Positions 18,196 to 28,913 of a stretch of 64,000 nt of DNA are shown here, piece by piece (within the stretch, counting starts at the first letter, position 1; the number at the start of each line of letters is the position of its first letter). The position numbers and the translations under genes are program-made. Origin of the DNA: Chromohalobacter canadensis (GTDB lineage Bacteria; Pseudomonadota; Gammaproteobacteria; Pseudomonadales; Halomonadaceae); assembly GCF_029544075.1 (NCBI RefSeq), contig NZ_JAJQJH010000003.1, forward strand, positions 1 to 64,000, read 5' to 3'. The notes beneath the pieces are model-generated. The model saw only the letters and a program-made list of their open reading frames with translations. It did no database searches and was not told where the DNA came from.

Positions 18196-18496
18196 TACGC
18201 CCGACGAAAGGCGACGCGCCGTTGCGTTAGCCTATCAAGATCCCTCGGCGGCGCCTGTGGTGGTGGCCAAGGGGTACGGTGACCTGGCTGAACGTATTGT
18301 CTCGACGGCCAAGAATGATGGCATTTTCGTGCATGATGCCCCCGAGTTGGTGGCACTTTTGATGCAGGTCGATCTGGATTCTCAAATCCCGCCCATGCTG
18401 TATCAAGTCATTGCCGAACTGCTGGCCTGGGTCTATGACCTGGAGCGTGAAGAGGCGAGCTTGAATATCGAGTCAGGAACGCCCGCACGTCGTTGA
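18188..18496 (+). CDS. FlhB C-terminal-domain homologue (export switch-like protein)
   Basis: A 102-residue protein matching the cytoplasmic C-terminal domain of FlhB/YscU (AVALAYQDPSAAPVVVAKGYGDLAERIV, then IFVHDAPELVALLM and LYQVIAELLAWVYDLE). The self-cleaving NPTH motif is absent; DPSAAP stands in its place. Such free-standing copies often accompany fliK and can substitute for parts of FlhB in other bacteria. The ATG has GAGGAG upstream and overlaps the fliK stop by 8 bases. Confidence 0.85.
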   Translation: MNDTPDERRRAVALAYQDPSAAPVVVAKGYGDLAERIVSTAKNDGIFVHDAPELVALLMQVDLDSQIPPMLYQVIAELLAWVYDLEREEASLNIESGTPARR

Positions 18497-18838
18497 ATTG
18501 CGACGAAGGGATGCGGTTTATTGACGCACCTCGTGTTACATAGCTTGTTAATAATTAACCTGCTGTGGCAGGCCTTCAATCCACCGGCAACCCTTGCCGT
18601 TCGCGTGTTACCGCCCCTTGAGCATGGTCGATGCCGTACTAATGGGTGAGTAACCTCATTCCTTTTTTGTAAGTTTTTGTTGGTTTCCATGTAGGAGATG
18701 TTGAATCTTTTCATAGAAACGTCTCAAAATGATGCGACAGTAAGAATCGAGTCAGCCGAAAAAAGCAAAAAACTGGCTCATCGGAGAGAGGCCGCAGAAG
18801 CCTCCTTCGCCACAATAACGTCGTACGCAGGGAATTAT
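18497..18838 (+). promoter_or_regulatory. flhDC upstream region
   Basis: A 342-base stretch before flhD, richer in A+T than its surroundings, as is typical of the heavily regulated flhDC promoter. TTGACG at 18521-18526 is a possible -35, but no good -10 follows at 16-18 bases. A small inverted repeat CCTGC-TGTG-GCAGG lies at 18559-18572. The flhD reading frame is open back to an ATG at 18698, so part of this stretch could be coding. Confidence 0.4.
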
Positions 18839-19168
18839 ATGGAAACCGATAGCCTTCTGGATGATATCCAAGATATCAACCTGTCCTACCTGCTGCTTAC
18901 GCAGCGCATGATCAGCGAAGATCGCACCACTGCGCTCTTTCGTCTCAAGATGGACGACGAAATGGCGGATCTCATCGCTTCCTTGTCGATCAAGCAACTG
19001 ACACAACTCGCGCGAACGAATCAACTGCTCTGCCGGCTTTGCTATGACGAGCCGGAGCAACTGCGCAAGCTGACCCACAATCAGCGGGAGCAGGGGTTGG
19101 GGCAGACGCATGCTGCCCTGTTGATGGCGAGCGCACATAACGAGTGCCCGTCCGTCTCTTCGAACTGA
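18839..19168 (+). CDS. flhD: flagellar transcriptional master regulator subunit FlhD
   Basis: FlhD forms the FlhD4C2 complex with FlhC and activates class II flagellar genes with sigma70. From the ATG at 18839 it has 109 residues, the normal size, beginning [20 protein letters not shown], and CAGGGA sits just upstream. The frame is open to an ATG at 18698, which would add 47 unusual residues; that ATG has its purine-rich TAGGAG immediately adjacent, too close for good initiation. The stop lies in the flhC ribosome-binding site. Confidence 0.95.
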   Translation: METDSLLDDIQDINLSYLLLTQRMISEDRTTALFRLKMDDEMADLIASLSIKQLTQLARTNQLLCRLCYDEPEQLRKLTHNQREQGLGQTHAALLMASAHNECPSVSSN

Positions 19169-19179
19169 GGAGTATCGTC

Positions 19180-19791
19180 GTGAGCGAGAAAAGTCTAGTG
19201 GGCGAAATGCTGCAGGTGCAGCTCGCCATCGAATTGATCGATCTAGGGGCACGCCTACAGGTGCTCGAGACCGAGACGGATTTGAGCCGTGGGCGCTTGA
19301 TCAAGCTCTATAAAGAAGTGCGCGGCATGTCGCCCCCCAAGGGCATGCTGCCGTTTTCGACTGACTGGTTCATTACCTGGATGCCGAACATCCACTCCTC
19401 GTTGTTTTACAACATTTACTGGAGTCTTCTCGAAGACTGCGGTTGCGAGCGAATGTCGGCCTTCGTCAAGGCTTTCAAGCTTTATCTAGAGCAAGTCAGC
19501 CTTGAAGCCGGGGAGCCGGTGCTGGGGTTGACGCGCGCCTGGACGCTCATTCGCTTCTTCGAAAGCGGCATGATGCAACTCTCGGCTTGCACCAGTTGCG
19601 GTGGCCAGTTCGTCGCCCACGCGTACAGTCCCGATCACGACTTCGTGTGTGGTATTTGTCAGCCGCCTTCGCGTGCTGGCAAGACACGCAAGAAACGTCA
19701 GGCCGAAGAGCGGGTGACAGTCCCGCGTCCTCAGCCTGTGTCGGCTTCTGAGGCGGATGGTATGACAGCGCGACGTCTCGTCGCTAGGTAG
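19180..19791 (+). CDS. flhC: flagellar transcriptional master regulator subunit FlhC
   Basis: DNA-binding partner of FlhD. The 203 residues carry the zinc site C-x2-C (ACTSCGGQF) and C-x2-C (FVCGICQP) typical of FlhC, and the conserved [15 protein letters not shown] region. The GTG at 19180 has GAGGAG (19167-19172) seven bases upstream, overlapping the flhD stop. Their presence means flagellar genes here are under the enteric-type hierarchy, not FleQ. Confidence 0.97.
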   Translation: MSEKSLVGEMLQVQLAIELIDLGARLQVLETETDLSRGRLIKLYKEVRGMSPPKGMLPFSTDWFITWMPNIHSSLFYNIYWSLLEDCGCERMSAFVKAFKLYLEQVSLEAGEPVLGLTRAWTLIRFFESGMMQLSACTSCGGQFVAHAYSPDHDFVCGICQPPSRAGKTRKKRQAEERVTVPRPQPVSASEADGMTARRLVAR

Positions 19792-19875
19792 GCGTTTTCG
19801 TCTCTAGTGTCGTCGCGATTGCCGGGGTAACGACCGAAACCGGGAAGCGATACGCGCATTTCTGCGTTTTTTCAT

Positions 19876-19902
19876 TCAAGGCGTGTCGCTTCCTGCCGAT
19901 AG
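19876..19902 (+). promoter_or_regulatory. FliA (sigma28) promoter of motA-motB-cheA-cheW
   Basis: TCAAGGCG (19876-19883), 11 bases, then GCCGATAG (19895-19902). TCAAG is a usual sigma28 -35 core outside enterics, and the -10 matches 7 of 8. It lies 46 bases before motA. Confidence 0.8.
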
Positions 19903-19947
19903 AGATATCAACGGGCCAGTCATGCATGCCGCTAGGAGCGTTCTGCT

Positions 19948-20829
19948 GTGTTGATTCTAATCGGCTATTTGGTTGTTATCGCATCGATCGGGGGCGGTTA
20001 TACCCTCGTCGGGGGCCACTTCGGTGCGCTATTCCAGCCATCCGAAATTCTCATGATCGTCGGTGCCGCCGTAGGCGCCTTCATCGCCGCCAATAATGGC
20101 AAGGCGATCAAGGCTACCCTACGGACATTCTCGAAGCTCAGACGTACCAATAAGTACAACAAGACGATGTACATGGAGCTGATGGCATTACAGTACCGCT
20201 TGCTGGCCAAGGCACGGCGAGACGGCATGCTGGCCATCGAGCGCGACATCGATGCCCCTGAGGATAGTGCGATTTTTGCGGACTATCCGAAGATCTCCAA
20301 TGACCCTCTGATCATGGCGTTTATCACTGACTACTTGCGCCTGATGGTGAGCGGCAATATGGATCCCTTTGAGATCGATACGCTCATGGAGCACGAGATC
20401 GACACCTTTCAGCACGAAGCGGAAATCCCCGTGCATTCCTTGCATAGTGTTGGCGATGGCTTGCCTGCGTTCGGCATCGTGGCAGCCGTCATGGGTGTGG
20501 TACATGCTCTGGGCGCGGCCGATCAAGGCGCCGCAGCGATGGGGCAAATGATCGCCCAGGCGCTGGTGGGGACTTTCCTGGGGATCTTGCTCGCGTACGG
20601 GTTCGTGCTTCCCGTTTCGCAACGTTTGCAGTTGCAAGTCACCGAAGCGATCAAGATGTTGCAGTGCGTCCGCGTGACACTCATGGCAAGTCTCAACGGC
20701 ATGGCGCCGCAGTTGGCGGTAGAGTTCGGGCGTAAGGCACTGTTCATTGCCGAACGCCCCTCGTTTACCGAGCTCGAGGAGCACGTTCGAGCCGAGGGTA
20801 GTGCCACGCGCGGCACCGGGACGGGATAA
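19948..20829 (+). CDS. motA: flagellar motor stator protein MotA
   Basis: Proton- (or sodium-) conducting stator subunit. The 293-residue protein has four membrane segments and the large cytoplasmic loop between segments 2 and 3 that carries the charged residues touching FliG, as in E. coli MotA (295). The ending region LPAFGIVAAVMGVVHALG is the conserved third segment. The start is GTG with TAGGAG nine bases upstream. motB follows two bases later. Confidence 0.97.
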   Translation: MLILIGYLVVIASIGGGYTLVGGHFGALFQPSEILMIVGAAVGAFIAANNGKAIKATLRTFSKLRRTNKYNKTMYMELMALQYRLLAKARRDGMLAIERDIDAPEDSAIFADYPKISNDPLIMAFITDYLRLMVSGNMDPFEIDTLMEHEIDTFQHEAEIPVHSLHSVGDGLPAFGIVAAVMGVVHALGAADQGAAAMGQMIAQALVGTFLGILLAYGFVLPVSQRLQLQVTEAIKMLQCVRVTLMASLNGMAPQLAVEFGRKALFIAERPSFTELEEHVRAEGSATRGTGTG

Positions 20830-20831
20830 GC

Positions 20832-21827
20832 ATGAGCAGCGAGCGTCGCCCGATCATCGTCAAACGCAAGAAAGTGGTCAGCAAGGGACATCATGGCGGT
20901 AATTGGAAGATTGCCTACGCCGATTTCATGACCGCATTGATGGCGCTCTTTCTGGTGCTCTGGATTTTGTCGATGGTGCCTAAAAACGAGCTCAACCATA
21001 TCGCCGAGTATTTCCGCACGCCTTTGGCGGTGGCAATGACAGGCGGCGACAAGTCGACAGCAAGTACCAGCGCGATCCCCGGTGGCGGAGCGGACCCCAC
21101 TTTCTCTGAAGGCGAAGAGCGGCGCCTGGACATTCGCCAGCAATCCCGCCCCAGTGACGAGATGCGCCGTCTGAGGGTGCTTCGCGACCGTTTGGAACGC
21201 CAGGTCCGCGAAGATCCGAACCTGCGTCAGATGAGCTCGCAGTTGAGAACAGACTTCATTCCCGAGGGTCTGCGTATTCAACTCGTCGATACTGACAAGC
21301 GACCCATGTTCGAGTTGGGCAGTGCCCGTCTCGCTCCTTATATGCGTGATCTCTTGCAGGCTTTGGCGCCGGAGCTCAATACGGTCCCCAATGCGATTAG
21401 CCTCACCGGGCATACGGATGACCTGCGTTACGCCGGCGGCGAAGCTGGATACAGCAACTGGGAACTTTCCGCCGACCGGGCCAACGCGTCGCGTCGCACC
21501 CTGGTCGCGGCCGGGCTCGATTCCGGCAAACTGCTGCGTGTCGCAGGCATGGGGTCGCGCGTCAACCTGGAAGGTACAAAGCCCAGTGATGCTGTCAATC
21601 GGCGTATCAGCATCGTCGTGTTGTCGGAGCACGCCGCCGAGCAGATCCGCGATCAGGGCGAGGCAGGCTCGGCATCTCCTGAGGCGATAATCGGCAGTAC
21701 AGGTGACACGCAGCGAGAAGGGTTGTCGCCGACGCAGGGCGCTGACTCATTAATGCGTAACGCACTCCCGCAAGTGTATGAACGCACCACTGGTGGCGGT
21801 GAAGGGCAAGATCAGCCATCGCCCTAA
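20832..21827 (+). CDS. motB: flagellar motor stator protein MotB
   Basis: Anchors the stator to peptidoglycan. A single membrane segment near the N-terminus holds the ion-binding Asp31 (KIAYADFMTAL), and the C-terminal OmpA-like peptidoglycan-binding domain shows LTGHTDDLRY and the NRRISIVVL ending. The 331-residue length is near E. coli (308). An acidic, low-complexity tail of about 50 residues follows the OmpA domain. It has the extended charged N-terminus (KRKKVVSKGHHGG) typical of H+-type MotB. Confidence 0.97.
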   Translation: MSSERRPIIVKRKKVVSKGHHGGNWKIAYADFMTALMALFLVLWILSMVPKNELNHIAEYFRTPLAVAMTGGDKSTASTSAIPGGGADPTFSEGEERRLDIRQQSRPSDEMRRLRVLRDRLERQVREDPNLRQMSSQLRTDFIPEGLRIQLVDTDKRPMFELGSARLAPYMRDLLQALAPELNTVPNAISLTGHTDDLRYAGGEAGYSNWELSADRANASRRTLVAAGLDSGKLLRVAGMGSRVNLEGTKPSDAVNRRISIVVLSEHAAEQIRDQGEAGSASPEAIIGSTGDTQREGLSPTQGADSLMRNALPQVYERTTGGGEGQDQPSP

Positions 21828-21851
21828 CGATCACGATCACGTGGAACGAGC

Positions 21852-24029
21852 ATGGATATAACAGAATTCTACGAGACCTTTTTCGAAGAGGCCGAAGAGC
21901 TACTGGGCGACATGGAGCGCCACCTGCTCGAGCTGGATCTCGACGAGCCGGATCCGGAGCAACTCAACGCCATTTTTCGTGCCGCGCATTCGATCAAGGG
22001 TGGCGCGGGCACCTTCGGATTCAGCGTGCTGCAAGAAACCACGCACATGCTCGAAAATCTGCTGGATTATGCCAGGCAGGGCGAGCTCATCTTGCGCACG
22101 GATATTGTCGACCTCTTTCTGGAAACCAAGGATATGCTTCACGACCAGCTTGATGCCTACCGCAATGGCGCCGAACCGGATCCGGAAGCCTATGCCCGCA
22201 TTTGTCAGACGCTGAAAAAGCTAGCGCTGGAGGAGCTGGGGCATGGTGTGGGTAGCGAGCCCGAGGCCGACATCGCGCCCTCTGAGCAGGTGGCGGATGA
22301 AGCCGAAAACTCGGGTGCCGGGAGTACGGTTGGCGAGGGCGCGTCGGAGCATCAGGCACAGGAAAGTCAGGCCGCCGACGCCGATAGCGGCTGGTTGCGT
22401 GTCGTGCTTTTGAACGTATCCGACAAGGACCTTGAACTCCTTGTTGAGGAACTCGGAAACCTGGGCACCGTGAAAGAGCAGCACGGGGATGCCAAGCGTT
22501 ATGAAGTGGTGCTGGAAAGCGCCTCGAGCCGCGACGATATCGAAGCAGTGATGTGCTTCATCGTCGAGCCTGAGCAACTAGACATCGCTGCGATCGCTGC
22601 CCCGACCGAAACGACACAGGAAGTTGCCGAGGCTGTCTCGGTGCCTACCGTGTCGCAGGGCGATGCATCGGCATCCGAGGCGCCCCCTGCCGAGCAGGCG
22701 AAGGCTCCCGCAGAAAAAGCACCGGCCCAGGCAGCGACCGACGACAAACCTGTGAATACGACGCCAGGGAACAAGGGCGGCGGTGCCAAGAAAAAGGCGG
22801 GCGGGGAATCGGCGACGATTCGCGTGCCGGTGGAAAAGGTCGATCAGATCATCAACCTTGTCGGTGAGCTGATCATTACCCAGTCCATGCTCGATCAAAC
22901 CGCCAGTGAACTCGACGTGGCCGCGCATGGGCCGCTGGTCAATGGCATGAACCTGCTACAGCGCAACGCGCGTGACTTGCAGGAGTCGGTGATGTCGATC
23001 CGCATGGTGCCGATGGACTACGTGTTCAGTCGCTTTCCTCGCTTGGTGCGCGATCTTACCGGCAAGCTGGGCAAGGACATCGAGCTGGTCACTGAGGGCA
23101 AGTCCACTGAGCTCGACAAGAGCCTGACCGAGCGCATCATCGATCCTTTGACGCACCTCGTGCGCAATAGCCTCGACCATGGCATCGAGATGCCTGATGC
23201 GCGCGAGGCCGCCGGCAAACCGCGCACCGGCACACTGACGCTTTCCGCCCAACACCAGGGTGGCAACATCCTCATCGAAGTGAAGGACGATGGCGGCGGT
23301 CTCAACCGCGACAAGATCCTCGCCAAGGCGGCCCATAACGGGCTGACCGTTTCCGACAGCATGAGCGACGACGAGGTTTGGCAACTTATCTTCGCGGCGG
23401 GTTTTTCGACTGCCGATCAGGTCAGCGACGTCTCCGGTCGTGGCGTGGGCATGGATGTCGTCAAGCGCAATATCCAGGCCATGGGCGGCCACGTCGAGAT
23501 TCAGTCCTGGCCCGGGAAAGGCACCACGACCCGCGTGGTATTGCCGCTGACTCTGGCCATCCTCGATGGCATGTCGATCAAGAGTGGGCCGGAAATCTTC
23601 ATCCTGCCGCTCTCGGCAGTGCTCGAGTCACTACAGCCCAGTAACGATGATATCTACTCAATGGCGGGCAACGACAAGTTGCTCAAGGTGCGCGACGAGT
23701 ACCTACCGCTGATCGCCTTGCACGATATCCTGCACATCGACGGCTCCGAGCAAGACCCGACCCAATGTATCGCGGTCATCCTGCAGGCCGAAGGGCGGCG
23801 CTATGCCTTGTTGGTCGACGATCTCGTCGGTCAGCAACAAGTGGTGGTCAAGAACCTCGAAACCAACTACCGCAAGGTGCCGGCTATCTCCGCAGCGACG
23901 ATTCTCGGGGATGGCAGCGTGGCGCTGATTCTCGACGTCGCCGATGTCAACCGCTTGCACCGTCAGCGTGCCAATTCCCCCAAGCACGCCGAACTAACCG
24001 CATCACGCCAGGAGGACGTAGTTTCATGA
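21852..24029 (+). CDS. cheA: chemotaxis histidine kinase CheA
   Basis: Soluble kinase that phosphorylates CheY and CheB under receptor control. Domains in order: HPt with His46 ([15 protein letters not shown]), P2-like response-regulator binding region (about 175-240), a long Ala/Pro/Glu linker, dimerisation helix pair, HATPase with N box [12 protein letters not shown] and G boxes, and a C-terminal CheW-like domain. The 725 residues are a little more than E. coli (654), the excess being in linkers. The stop overlaps the cheW start as ATGA. Confidence 0.98.
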   Translation: MDITEFYETFFEEAEELLGDMERHLLELDLDEPDPEQLNAIFRAAHSIKGGAGTFGFSVLQETTHMLENLLDYARQGELILRTDIVDLFLETKDMLHDQLDAYRNGAEPDPEAYARICQTLKKLALEELGHGVGSEPEADIAPSEQVADEAENSGAGSTVGEGASEHQAQESQAADADSGWLRVVLLNVSDKDLELLVEELGNLGTVKEQHGDAKRYEVVLESASSRDDIEAVMCFIVEPEQLDIAAIAAPTETTQEVAEAVSVPTVSQGDASASEAPPAEQAKAPAEKAPAQAATDDKPVNTTPGNKGGGAKKKAGGESATIRVPVEKVDQIINLVGELIITQSMLDQTASELDVAAHGPLVNGMNLLQRNARDLQESVMSIRMVPMDYVFSRFPRLVRDLTGKLGKDIELVTEGKSTELDKSLTERIIDPLTHLVRNSLDHGIEMPDAREAAGKPRTGTLTLSAQHQGGNILIEVKDDGGGLNRDKILAKAAHNGLTVSDSMSDDEVWQLIFAAGFSTADQVSDVSGRGVGMDVVKRNIQAMGGHVEIQSWPGKGTTTRVVLPLTLAILDGMSIKSGPEIFILPLSAVLESLQPSNDDIYSMAGNDKLLKVRDEYLPLIALHDILHIDGSEQDPTQCIAVILQAEGRRYALLVDDLVGQQQVVVKNLETNYRKVPAISAATILGDGSVALILDVADVNRLHRQRANSPKHAELTASRQEDVVS

Positions 24030-24520
24030 GTGACATGACCCAGGCCGCCGAAGCGGCTATCGATACGCAAAGCCAGGAATACCTGGTGTTCTCGCTGGGT
24101 AGCGAGGAATACGCCGTCGATATCCTGAAAGTGCAGGAAATCCGTGGCTACGAAAACGTGACGCGCATCGCCAATGCCCCCGATTTCATCAAAGGTGTGA
24201 CCAATTTGCGTGGCGTGATCGTGCCGATCGTCGATCTTCGCATCAAGTTCCATCTCGATAAGATCGAATACGAAGGACAGACCGTGGTGATCGTGGTCAA
24301 CGTCGCCGACCGGATCGTGGGCATCGTGGTTGATGGGGTATCCGATGTCATGACGCTTACCTCCGACCAGATCAAGCCCGCGCCCGAGTTCGGTGAGACG
24401 TTATCCGCCGATTATCTCAGTGGCCTGGGCAGTCTTGAGGACCGCATGCTGGTCATCGTCGATATCGAGAAACTGCTGACCAGCGAGGAAATGGCATTGG
24501 TCGAGCAACAAGCACAATAA
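24026..24520 (+). CDS. cheW: chemotaxis coupling protein CheW
   Basis: Links receptors to CheA in the signalling arrays. The 164 residues are a single CheW domain, with [22 protein letters not shown] near the start and [16 protein letters not shown] in the middle. AGGAGG lies at 24010-24015 inside the end of cheA, and the ATG overlaps the cheA stop, so translation is coupled. Confidence 0.98.
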   Translation: MSDMTQAAEAAIDTQSQEYLVFSLGSEEYAVDILKVQEIRGYENVTRIANAPDFIKGVTNLRGVIVPIVDLRIKFHLDKIEYEGQTVVIVVNVADRIVGIVVDGVSDVMTLTSDQIKPAPEFGETLSADYLSGLGSLEDRMLVIVDIEKLLTSEEMALVEQQAQ

Positions 24521-24589
24521 CGCTGTCGCGAGGCGTCACGAGAAAACGCCAACGCCAACCAATAAAAACGAACACCAGGGAACCGTATC

Positions 24590-26806
24590 ATGCGCAATAA
24601 CCAGCCCGTTACTCAGCGCGAGCATGAGCTCTCGGATGAAGATTACCTGTTGTCCCGCACCAATTTGAAAGGGGTCGTCACCTACGCGAATCCGGCTTTC
24701 GTCGAGATCAGCGGCTTTAGCTATGAAGAGCTCGTGGGGGCGCCACACAATCTCGTACGTCATCCGGACATGCCGCCGGCGGCGTTCGAAAACCTTTGGG
24801 TCACTCTGAAGAAGGGAGAGATCTGGAGCGGGGTGATTAAGAACCGTTGCAAGAATGGTGATTTTTATTGGGTACATGCCACCGTGACGCCGATTTTCGA
24901 AGGCGGCGAGATCGTTGGCTATACCTCGGTGCGCGTCAAACCCACTGCCAAGGCCCGCGCCGATGCGGAGCGCACCTATGCGGCCATGTCGGCGGGCAAG
25001 CGTCGTGGGGTCAAGCTCGAGCGTGGCCAGATTCAGCATACCGGTGTCTTGGCTCGCCTCAAGGGCCTCAAGCTCAACACCTTCAAGGGCCGTCTAGTGA
25101 CCATGATCGTCGCGGCGGTACTGATGCTGGCGGTCAGCAGTGTCCTATCCATGGTCAGCTTGCAGCGCGCCGGTGACAAGCTGCAGGCACTGTCCGAGCA
25201 GGGTCTGGAAGACGTCGCCCGTTTGCAGCAAATCGATCAATTGATGTCCAGCGGTCGAAACCTGGTCGACAAGCCCGTGAGCAACCCAATGTCGGGTGAC
25301 ATGGAGGCGGTAACGGCCGAGGCCGAAGGACTGATGACCAGGCTTTCCGAAACCTGGAGCGCGTATTACGACGGTCGTCCTGCCAATCATAGTGACGCCG
25401 CAGAAAGCTTCGATGCCTCCGTCCAGCGTTACTTGGACGATGGGTTGCGGGTGGTGTTGGATACCCTTAATTCTGGCGACTTCTATGAAGCTTATGTGGC
25501 CTACAACGATATTCTGGAAGGCGAACGTGATGAGGTTAGCGATCAGCTCAATAGCCTGGTCGCTGAAAAGCGCAACGATGCCATGAGCATGGCCCAAGAA
25601 GCGGCCGAGACGCAGCATGACATGCTGCTGTGGCAGGCAGGTGTCTTCATCTTCGGGCTCGTCATGCTGGTGGTGCTGGGGATCATTACGGTGCGCTCGA
25701 CGCTGCGTCCGGTGCGCGAGGCCCTGGACTTTTCGCTACAGATTGCGGCCGGCAACCTCGGCGCCAGCCTCAAAGGCGGCAAGCAAGATGAAATTGGGCG
25801 CCTCACCCAGGCGCTGGATACCATGCGTCGCAGCCTTGGCAATATCGTCAAGGAGGTCAACGAAAACGTGGGCGTTGTGACACCGGCGACCCGTAACATT
25901 GCCGAAGGCAACGAAGATCTTTCTTCGCGGACCGAGCAGCAAGCCGCATCGCTTGCCCAGACGGCTTCCAGCATGGAAGAAATGACCGCCACCGTGAAAC
26001 AGAACGCCGACAATGCGCGTCAGGCCAGCCAGCTCTCGAGCACGGCGAGCGAAACAGTACGGCAGAGCGGCGAGGTCATGGGGCAAGTGGTCAGCACCAT
26101 GGGGCGCATCCGCGATAGTTCGCATGAAATGTCCGACATTATCGGGATGATCGACTCGATTGCCTTTCAGACCAATATCCTGGCCTTGAACGCTTCCGTC
26201 GAAGCCGCCCGCGCGGGTGAGCAGGGGCGTGGTTTCGCCGTCGTCGCCGGCGAGGTACGCAATTTGGCGAGTCGCAGTGCCCAGGCATCAAAGGAAATTC
26301 GTGCACTGATCGATAACTCCACGAAGGAGGTCGAAGGCGGTACCGATCTGGTACGCAAGGCCGAGGGCAGCATCGAAGAGGTCGTCAATTCGGTCACGCG
26401 TGTCAACGACATCATGAATGAGATCACTGCGGCGTCCGACGAACAGAGCAGCGGCATCGAGCAGATCAATCAGGCCATCACACAGATGGACGATGTCACT
26501 CAGCAGAATGCCCACCGCGTACAGCAGACGGCTTCGGTCGCTGCGGATCTCGAGTCCAGCGTCAACGAGCTGTCGCGCTCCGTGGCTGTCTTCCGCCTGG
26601 CCGGCAGTGGTGTCGAGACGGTGCGTCGCAACAAGAATTCGGCGAGTCTCGCCAAGCCGCAGGCATCCACAAGTTCTGGTGGCGATAAGCAGGCAACGTC
26701 ACATTCAGCGCAGCGTCAGGAGACCTCGCTCGTGTCTCGGCGTCAGGAGTCGCAGGAGGCGGGCGCTCACCAGGCATCACATGAAGAAGAGTGGGAGTCC
26801 TTTTGA
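24590..26806 (+). CDS. PAS-containing methyl-accepting chemotaxis receptor (Aer-like with periplasmic domain)
   Basis: A 738-residue receptor. An N-terminal cytoplasmic PAS domain (about 20-125; [16 protein letters not shown]) like that of Aer probably senses redox or oxygen. Two membrane segments follow (about 169-190 and 346-368) with about 155 residues between them, which would be periplasmic. Then come HAMP and the MCP signalling helices with the conserved hairpin tip [20 protein letters not shown]. Unlike E. coli Aer, which has no periplasmic domain, it may sense both sides of the membrane. It ends EEWESF, a CheR/CheB docking pentapeptide. Confidence 0.92.
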   Translation: MRNNQPVTQREHELSDEDYLLSRTNLKGVVTYANPAFVEISGFSYEELVGAPHNLVRHPDMPPAAFENLWVTLKKGEIWSGVIKNRCKNGDFYWVHATVTPIFEGGEIVGYTSVRVKPTAKARADAERTYAAMSAGKRRGVKLERGQIQHTGVLARLKGLKLNTFKGRLVTMIVAAVLMLAVSSVLSMVSLQRAGDKLQALSEQGLEDVARLQQIDQLMSSGRNLVDKPVSNPMSGDMEAVTAEAEGLMTRLSETWSAYYDGRPANHSDAAESFDASVQRYLDDGLRVVLDTLNSGDFYEAYVAYNDILEGERDEVSDQLNSLVAEKRNDAMSMAQEAAETQHDMLLWQAGVFIFGLVMLVVLGIITVRSTLRPVREALDFSLQIAAGNLGASLKGGKQDEIGRLTQALDTMRRSLGNIVKEVNENVGVVTPATRNIAEGNEDLSSRTEQQAASLAQTASSMEEMTATVKQNADNARQASQLSSTASETVRQSGEVMGQVVSTMGRIRDSSHEMSDIIGMIDSIAFQTNILALNASVEAARAGEQGRGFAVVAGEVRNLASRSAQASKEIRALIDNSTKEVEGGTDLVRKAEGSIEEVVNSVTRVNDIMNEITAASDEQSSGIEQINQAITQMDDVTQQNAHRVQQTASVAADLESSVNELSRSVAVFRLAGSGVETVRRNKNSASLAKPQASTSSGGDKQATSHSAQRQETSLVSRRQESQEAGAHQASHEEEWESF

Positions 26807-27675
26807 GCGAATTTCGCCAGTCTCCTGCGCCGCAGGAAGAACATCCTAGCTTGTTCGGAAGCGCCGATCGGGATCTGGAATTCACGGAGGCGGATTTCGA
26901 TAAGATACGCACGCTCATTTATAAGCGCGCCGGCCTTGTGCTGGCGTCGCACAAGCGTGAGATGGCCTACAGCCGCTTGGCAAAGCGGTTGCGGCTGCAC
27001 GGTATGCGCCGCTTCAGCGATTATCTGGCGCGTCTGGACCAGCATCCTGAGTCGCCAGAGTGGGAGGCATTCACCAACGCGCTGACGACGAACTTGACGT
27101 CTTTTTTCCGCGAGTCGCATCACTTCTCGCTGCTCGCGGAGCACGTTAAGCAAGCGACATCTCCCGTGCGTATCTGGTGTGCTGCGGCGTCGACGGGGGA
27201 AGAACCCTACTCATTGGCGATCACTCTGAGCGAGGCGCTGGGTAGCCGGGCCTCTCAGGCGCAGATCCTGGCTACCGATATCGATACTGACGCGCTGGAC
27301 AAGGCGCGCAAGGGGATCTATGCGCTGGACCAGCTGGAGAAGGTTTCCGAAGCATGCCGTCGGCAGTTTTTCCTGCGGGGCAGTGGTGCACGCGCGGGGA
27401 TGGCGAAGATTCGTCCCGAACTGGCCTCGATGATTGATTTTCAACCACTCAACCTGACTTCGGGCAGTTGGGCGGCGAAGGGACCATTCGATGCCATCTT
27501 TTGTCGTAACGTAATGATTTATTTCGATAAAGAAACACAGGCGCGCATTTTGGAGCGTTTCGCTCCGCTATTGAAATCCAATGGTCTGTTATTTACCGGC
27601 CATTCGGAAAATTTCTCCTACCTGACCGAGCGCTTCAAGCTGCGGGGGCAGACCGTGTACGAATTATCGCGCTGA
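26791..27675 (+). CDS. cheR: chemotaxis receptor methyltransferase CheR
   Basis: SAM-dependent enzyme that methylates receptor glutamates. The 294-residue protein has the N-terminal CheR_N helices, the SAM-binding motif [17 protein letters not shown], and [13 protein letters not shown] in the catalytic domain. The start is uncertain: GTG at 26791 overlaps the receptor gene by 16 bases, while TTG at 26803 (TTGA overlap) has GGGAG close upstream. It is placed between two receptors that both end in a docking pentapeptide. Confidence 0.96.
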   Translation: MGVLLSEFRQSPAPQEEHPSLFGSADRDLEFTEADFDKIRTLIYKRAGLVLASHKREMAYSRLAKRLRLHGMRRFSDYLARLDQHPESPEWEAFTNALTTNLTSFFRESHHFSLLAEHVKQATSPVRIWCAAASTGEEPYSLAITLSEALGSRASQAQILATDIDTDALDKARKGIYALDQLEKVSEACRRQFFLRGSGARAGMAKIRPELASMIDFQPLNLTSGSWAAKGPFDAIFCRNVMIYFDKETQARILERFAPLLKSNGLLFTGHSENFSYLTERFKLRGQTVYELSR

Positions 27676-27678
27676 CCC

Positions 27679-27705
27679 TTCAGTGTTCATGCAACCGGCC
27701 GATAG
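27679..27705 (+). promoter_or_regulatory. candidate FliA promoter before cheB
   Basis: TTCAGTGT (27679-27686), 11 bases, GCCGATAG (27698-27705). The -10 matches 7 of 8 and the -35 5 of 8. It sits in the 97-base gap between cheR and cheB, so it would be an internal class III promoter. Confidence 0.45.
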
Positions 27706-27772
27706 ATCATGCATATCGGTTCGCCGTGCCCGGTAGTGCGTCGGCGGTTTTCATGCGTAAGGAGTGGTGGCG

Positions 27773-28837
27773 TTGTCCTCGAACAAGATCAAGGTGCTAT
27801 GTGTCGATGATTCGGCGCTGATTCGCGACCTGATGAGCAAGATCATCGATAGTCAGCCGGATATGGAGGTCGTTGCCACGGCGCCCGATCCCCTGGTGGC
27901 CAGGGATCTGATCAAACGGACCAATCCCGACGTGTTGACCCTGGATGTGGAAATGCCGCGCATGGACGGTCTCGATTTCCTCGAGCGTTTGATGCGTTTG
28001 CGTCCCATGCCGGTGCTGATGGTGTCCTCGCTGACCCAGAAGGGCTCAGAAATCACCCTGCGTGCCCTGGAACTCGGTGCGGTCGATTTCGTCGCCAAGC
28101 CGGAAATGGGCATCCGCGAAGGCATGCTTGAATACACTCAGATGATCGCCGACATGATCCGCGCGGCAGCACGCTCGCGTCCCAAAGCCGTGGCCAAGCA
28201 ACCGCCGGCGAAGGATCAGGCACCGCTAAAGGCGCCGATCCTCTCGAGTGAGAAAATCATTATCATCGGGGCCTCGACGGGCGGCACCGAAGCCATCCGC
28301 CATGTGCTGGAGCCTCTACCAGCCAATAGCCCGGCGATCCTGGTAACCCAGCACATGCCGGGCGGCTTTACTAAATCCTTCGCGGAACGTCTCGACAAGC
28401 TATGCCGCATCTCGGTCAAGGAAGCGATGGATGGCGAGCGTGTTCTGCCTGGCCACGTCTATATCGCGCCGGGAGACTGGCACATGAAGCTTGCCCGTTC
28501 GGGGGCCAACTATGTCATTCGCCTGGATGATTCGCCGCCGGTCAATCGACATCGCCCGTCGGTGGATGTGTTGTTTCATTCCGCCGCGCAAAGCGCGGGG
28601 CGCAACGCCATCGGTGTGATTCTCACCGGCATGGGCAAAGACGGTGCAGCGGGCCTGCTCGAGATGCATCAGGCAGGCGCCTATACGATTGCCCAAGACG
28701 AAGAGAGCTGCGTGGTGTTCGGCATGCCGCGCGAAGCGGTCATCCTCGGTGGTGCTGCCGATACCATTGCACTTTCCGATATCCCTGCTGCTTTGATGAA
28801 ACGCGCCGAAGCCTCGGGGCGCGCACAGCGGGTGTAA
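27773..28837 (+). CDS. cheB: chemotaxis response regulator and protein-glutamate methylesterase CheB
   Basis: Removes methyl groups from receptors when phosphorylated. An N-terminal receiver domain with the phospho-acceptor Asp in [11 protein letters not shown] is followed by the methylesterase domain with the Ser ([10 protein letters not shown]), His (TQHMPGG) and Asp ([10 protein letters not shown]) triad. The preferred start is TTG at 27773, eight bases after AAGGAG (27759-27764). GTG at 27764 and 27767 are also in frame but overlap or crowd that site. The product has 354 residues. Confidence 0.95.
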   Translation: MSSNKIKVLCVDDSALIRDLMSKIIDSQPDMEVVATAPDPLVARDLIKRTNPDVLTLDVEMPRMDGLDFLERLMRLRPMPVLMVSSLTQKGSEITLRALELGAVDFVAKPEMGIREGMLEYTQMIADMIRAAARSRPKAVAKQPPAKDQAPLKAPILSSEKIIIIGASTGGTEAIRHVLEPLPANSPAILVTQHMPGGFTKSFAERLDKLCRISVKEAMDGERVLPGHVYIAPGDWHMKLARSGANYVIRLDDSPPVNRHRPSVDVLFHSAAQSAGRNAIGVILTGMGKDGAAGLLEMHQAGAYTIAQDEESCVVFGMPREAVILGGAADTIALSDIPAALMKRAEASGRAQRV

Positions 28838-28913
28838 GACGCACGAACGAATTCGAAGAACAAGAAACGACTCATCATCTCAATCTATGCCAGGGAACTT
28901 GTCAGGAGACGAC

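Noticed and set aside
20523-21632. 369-codon open frame antisense to motA-motB
   Set aside because: Spans two real genes on the other strand and has no ribosome-binding site.
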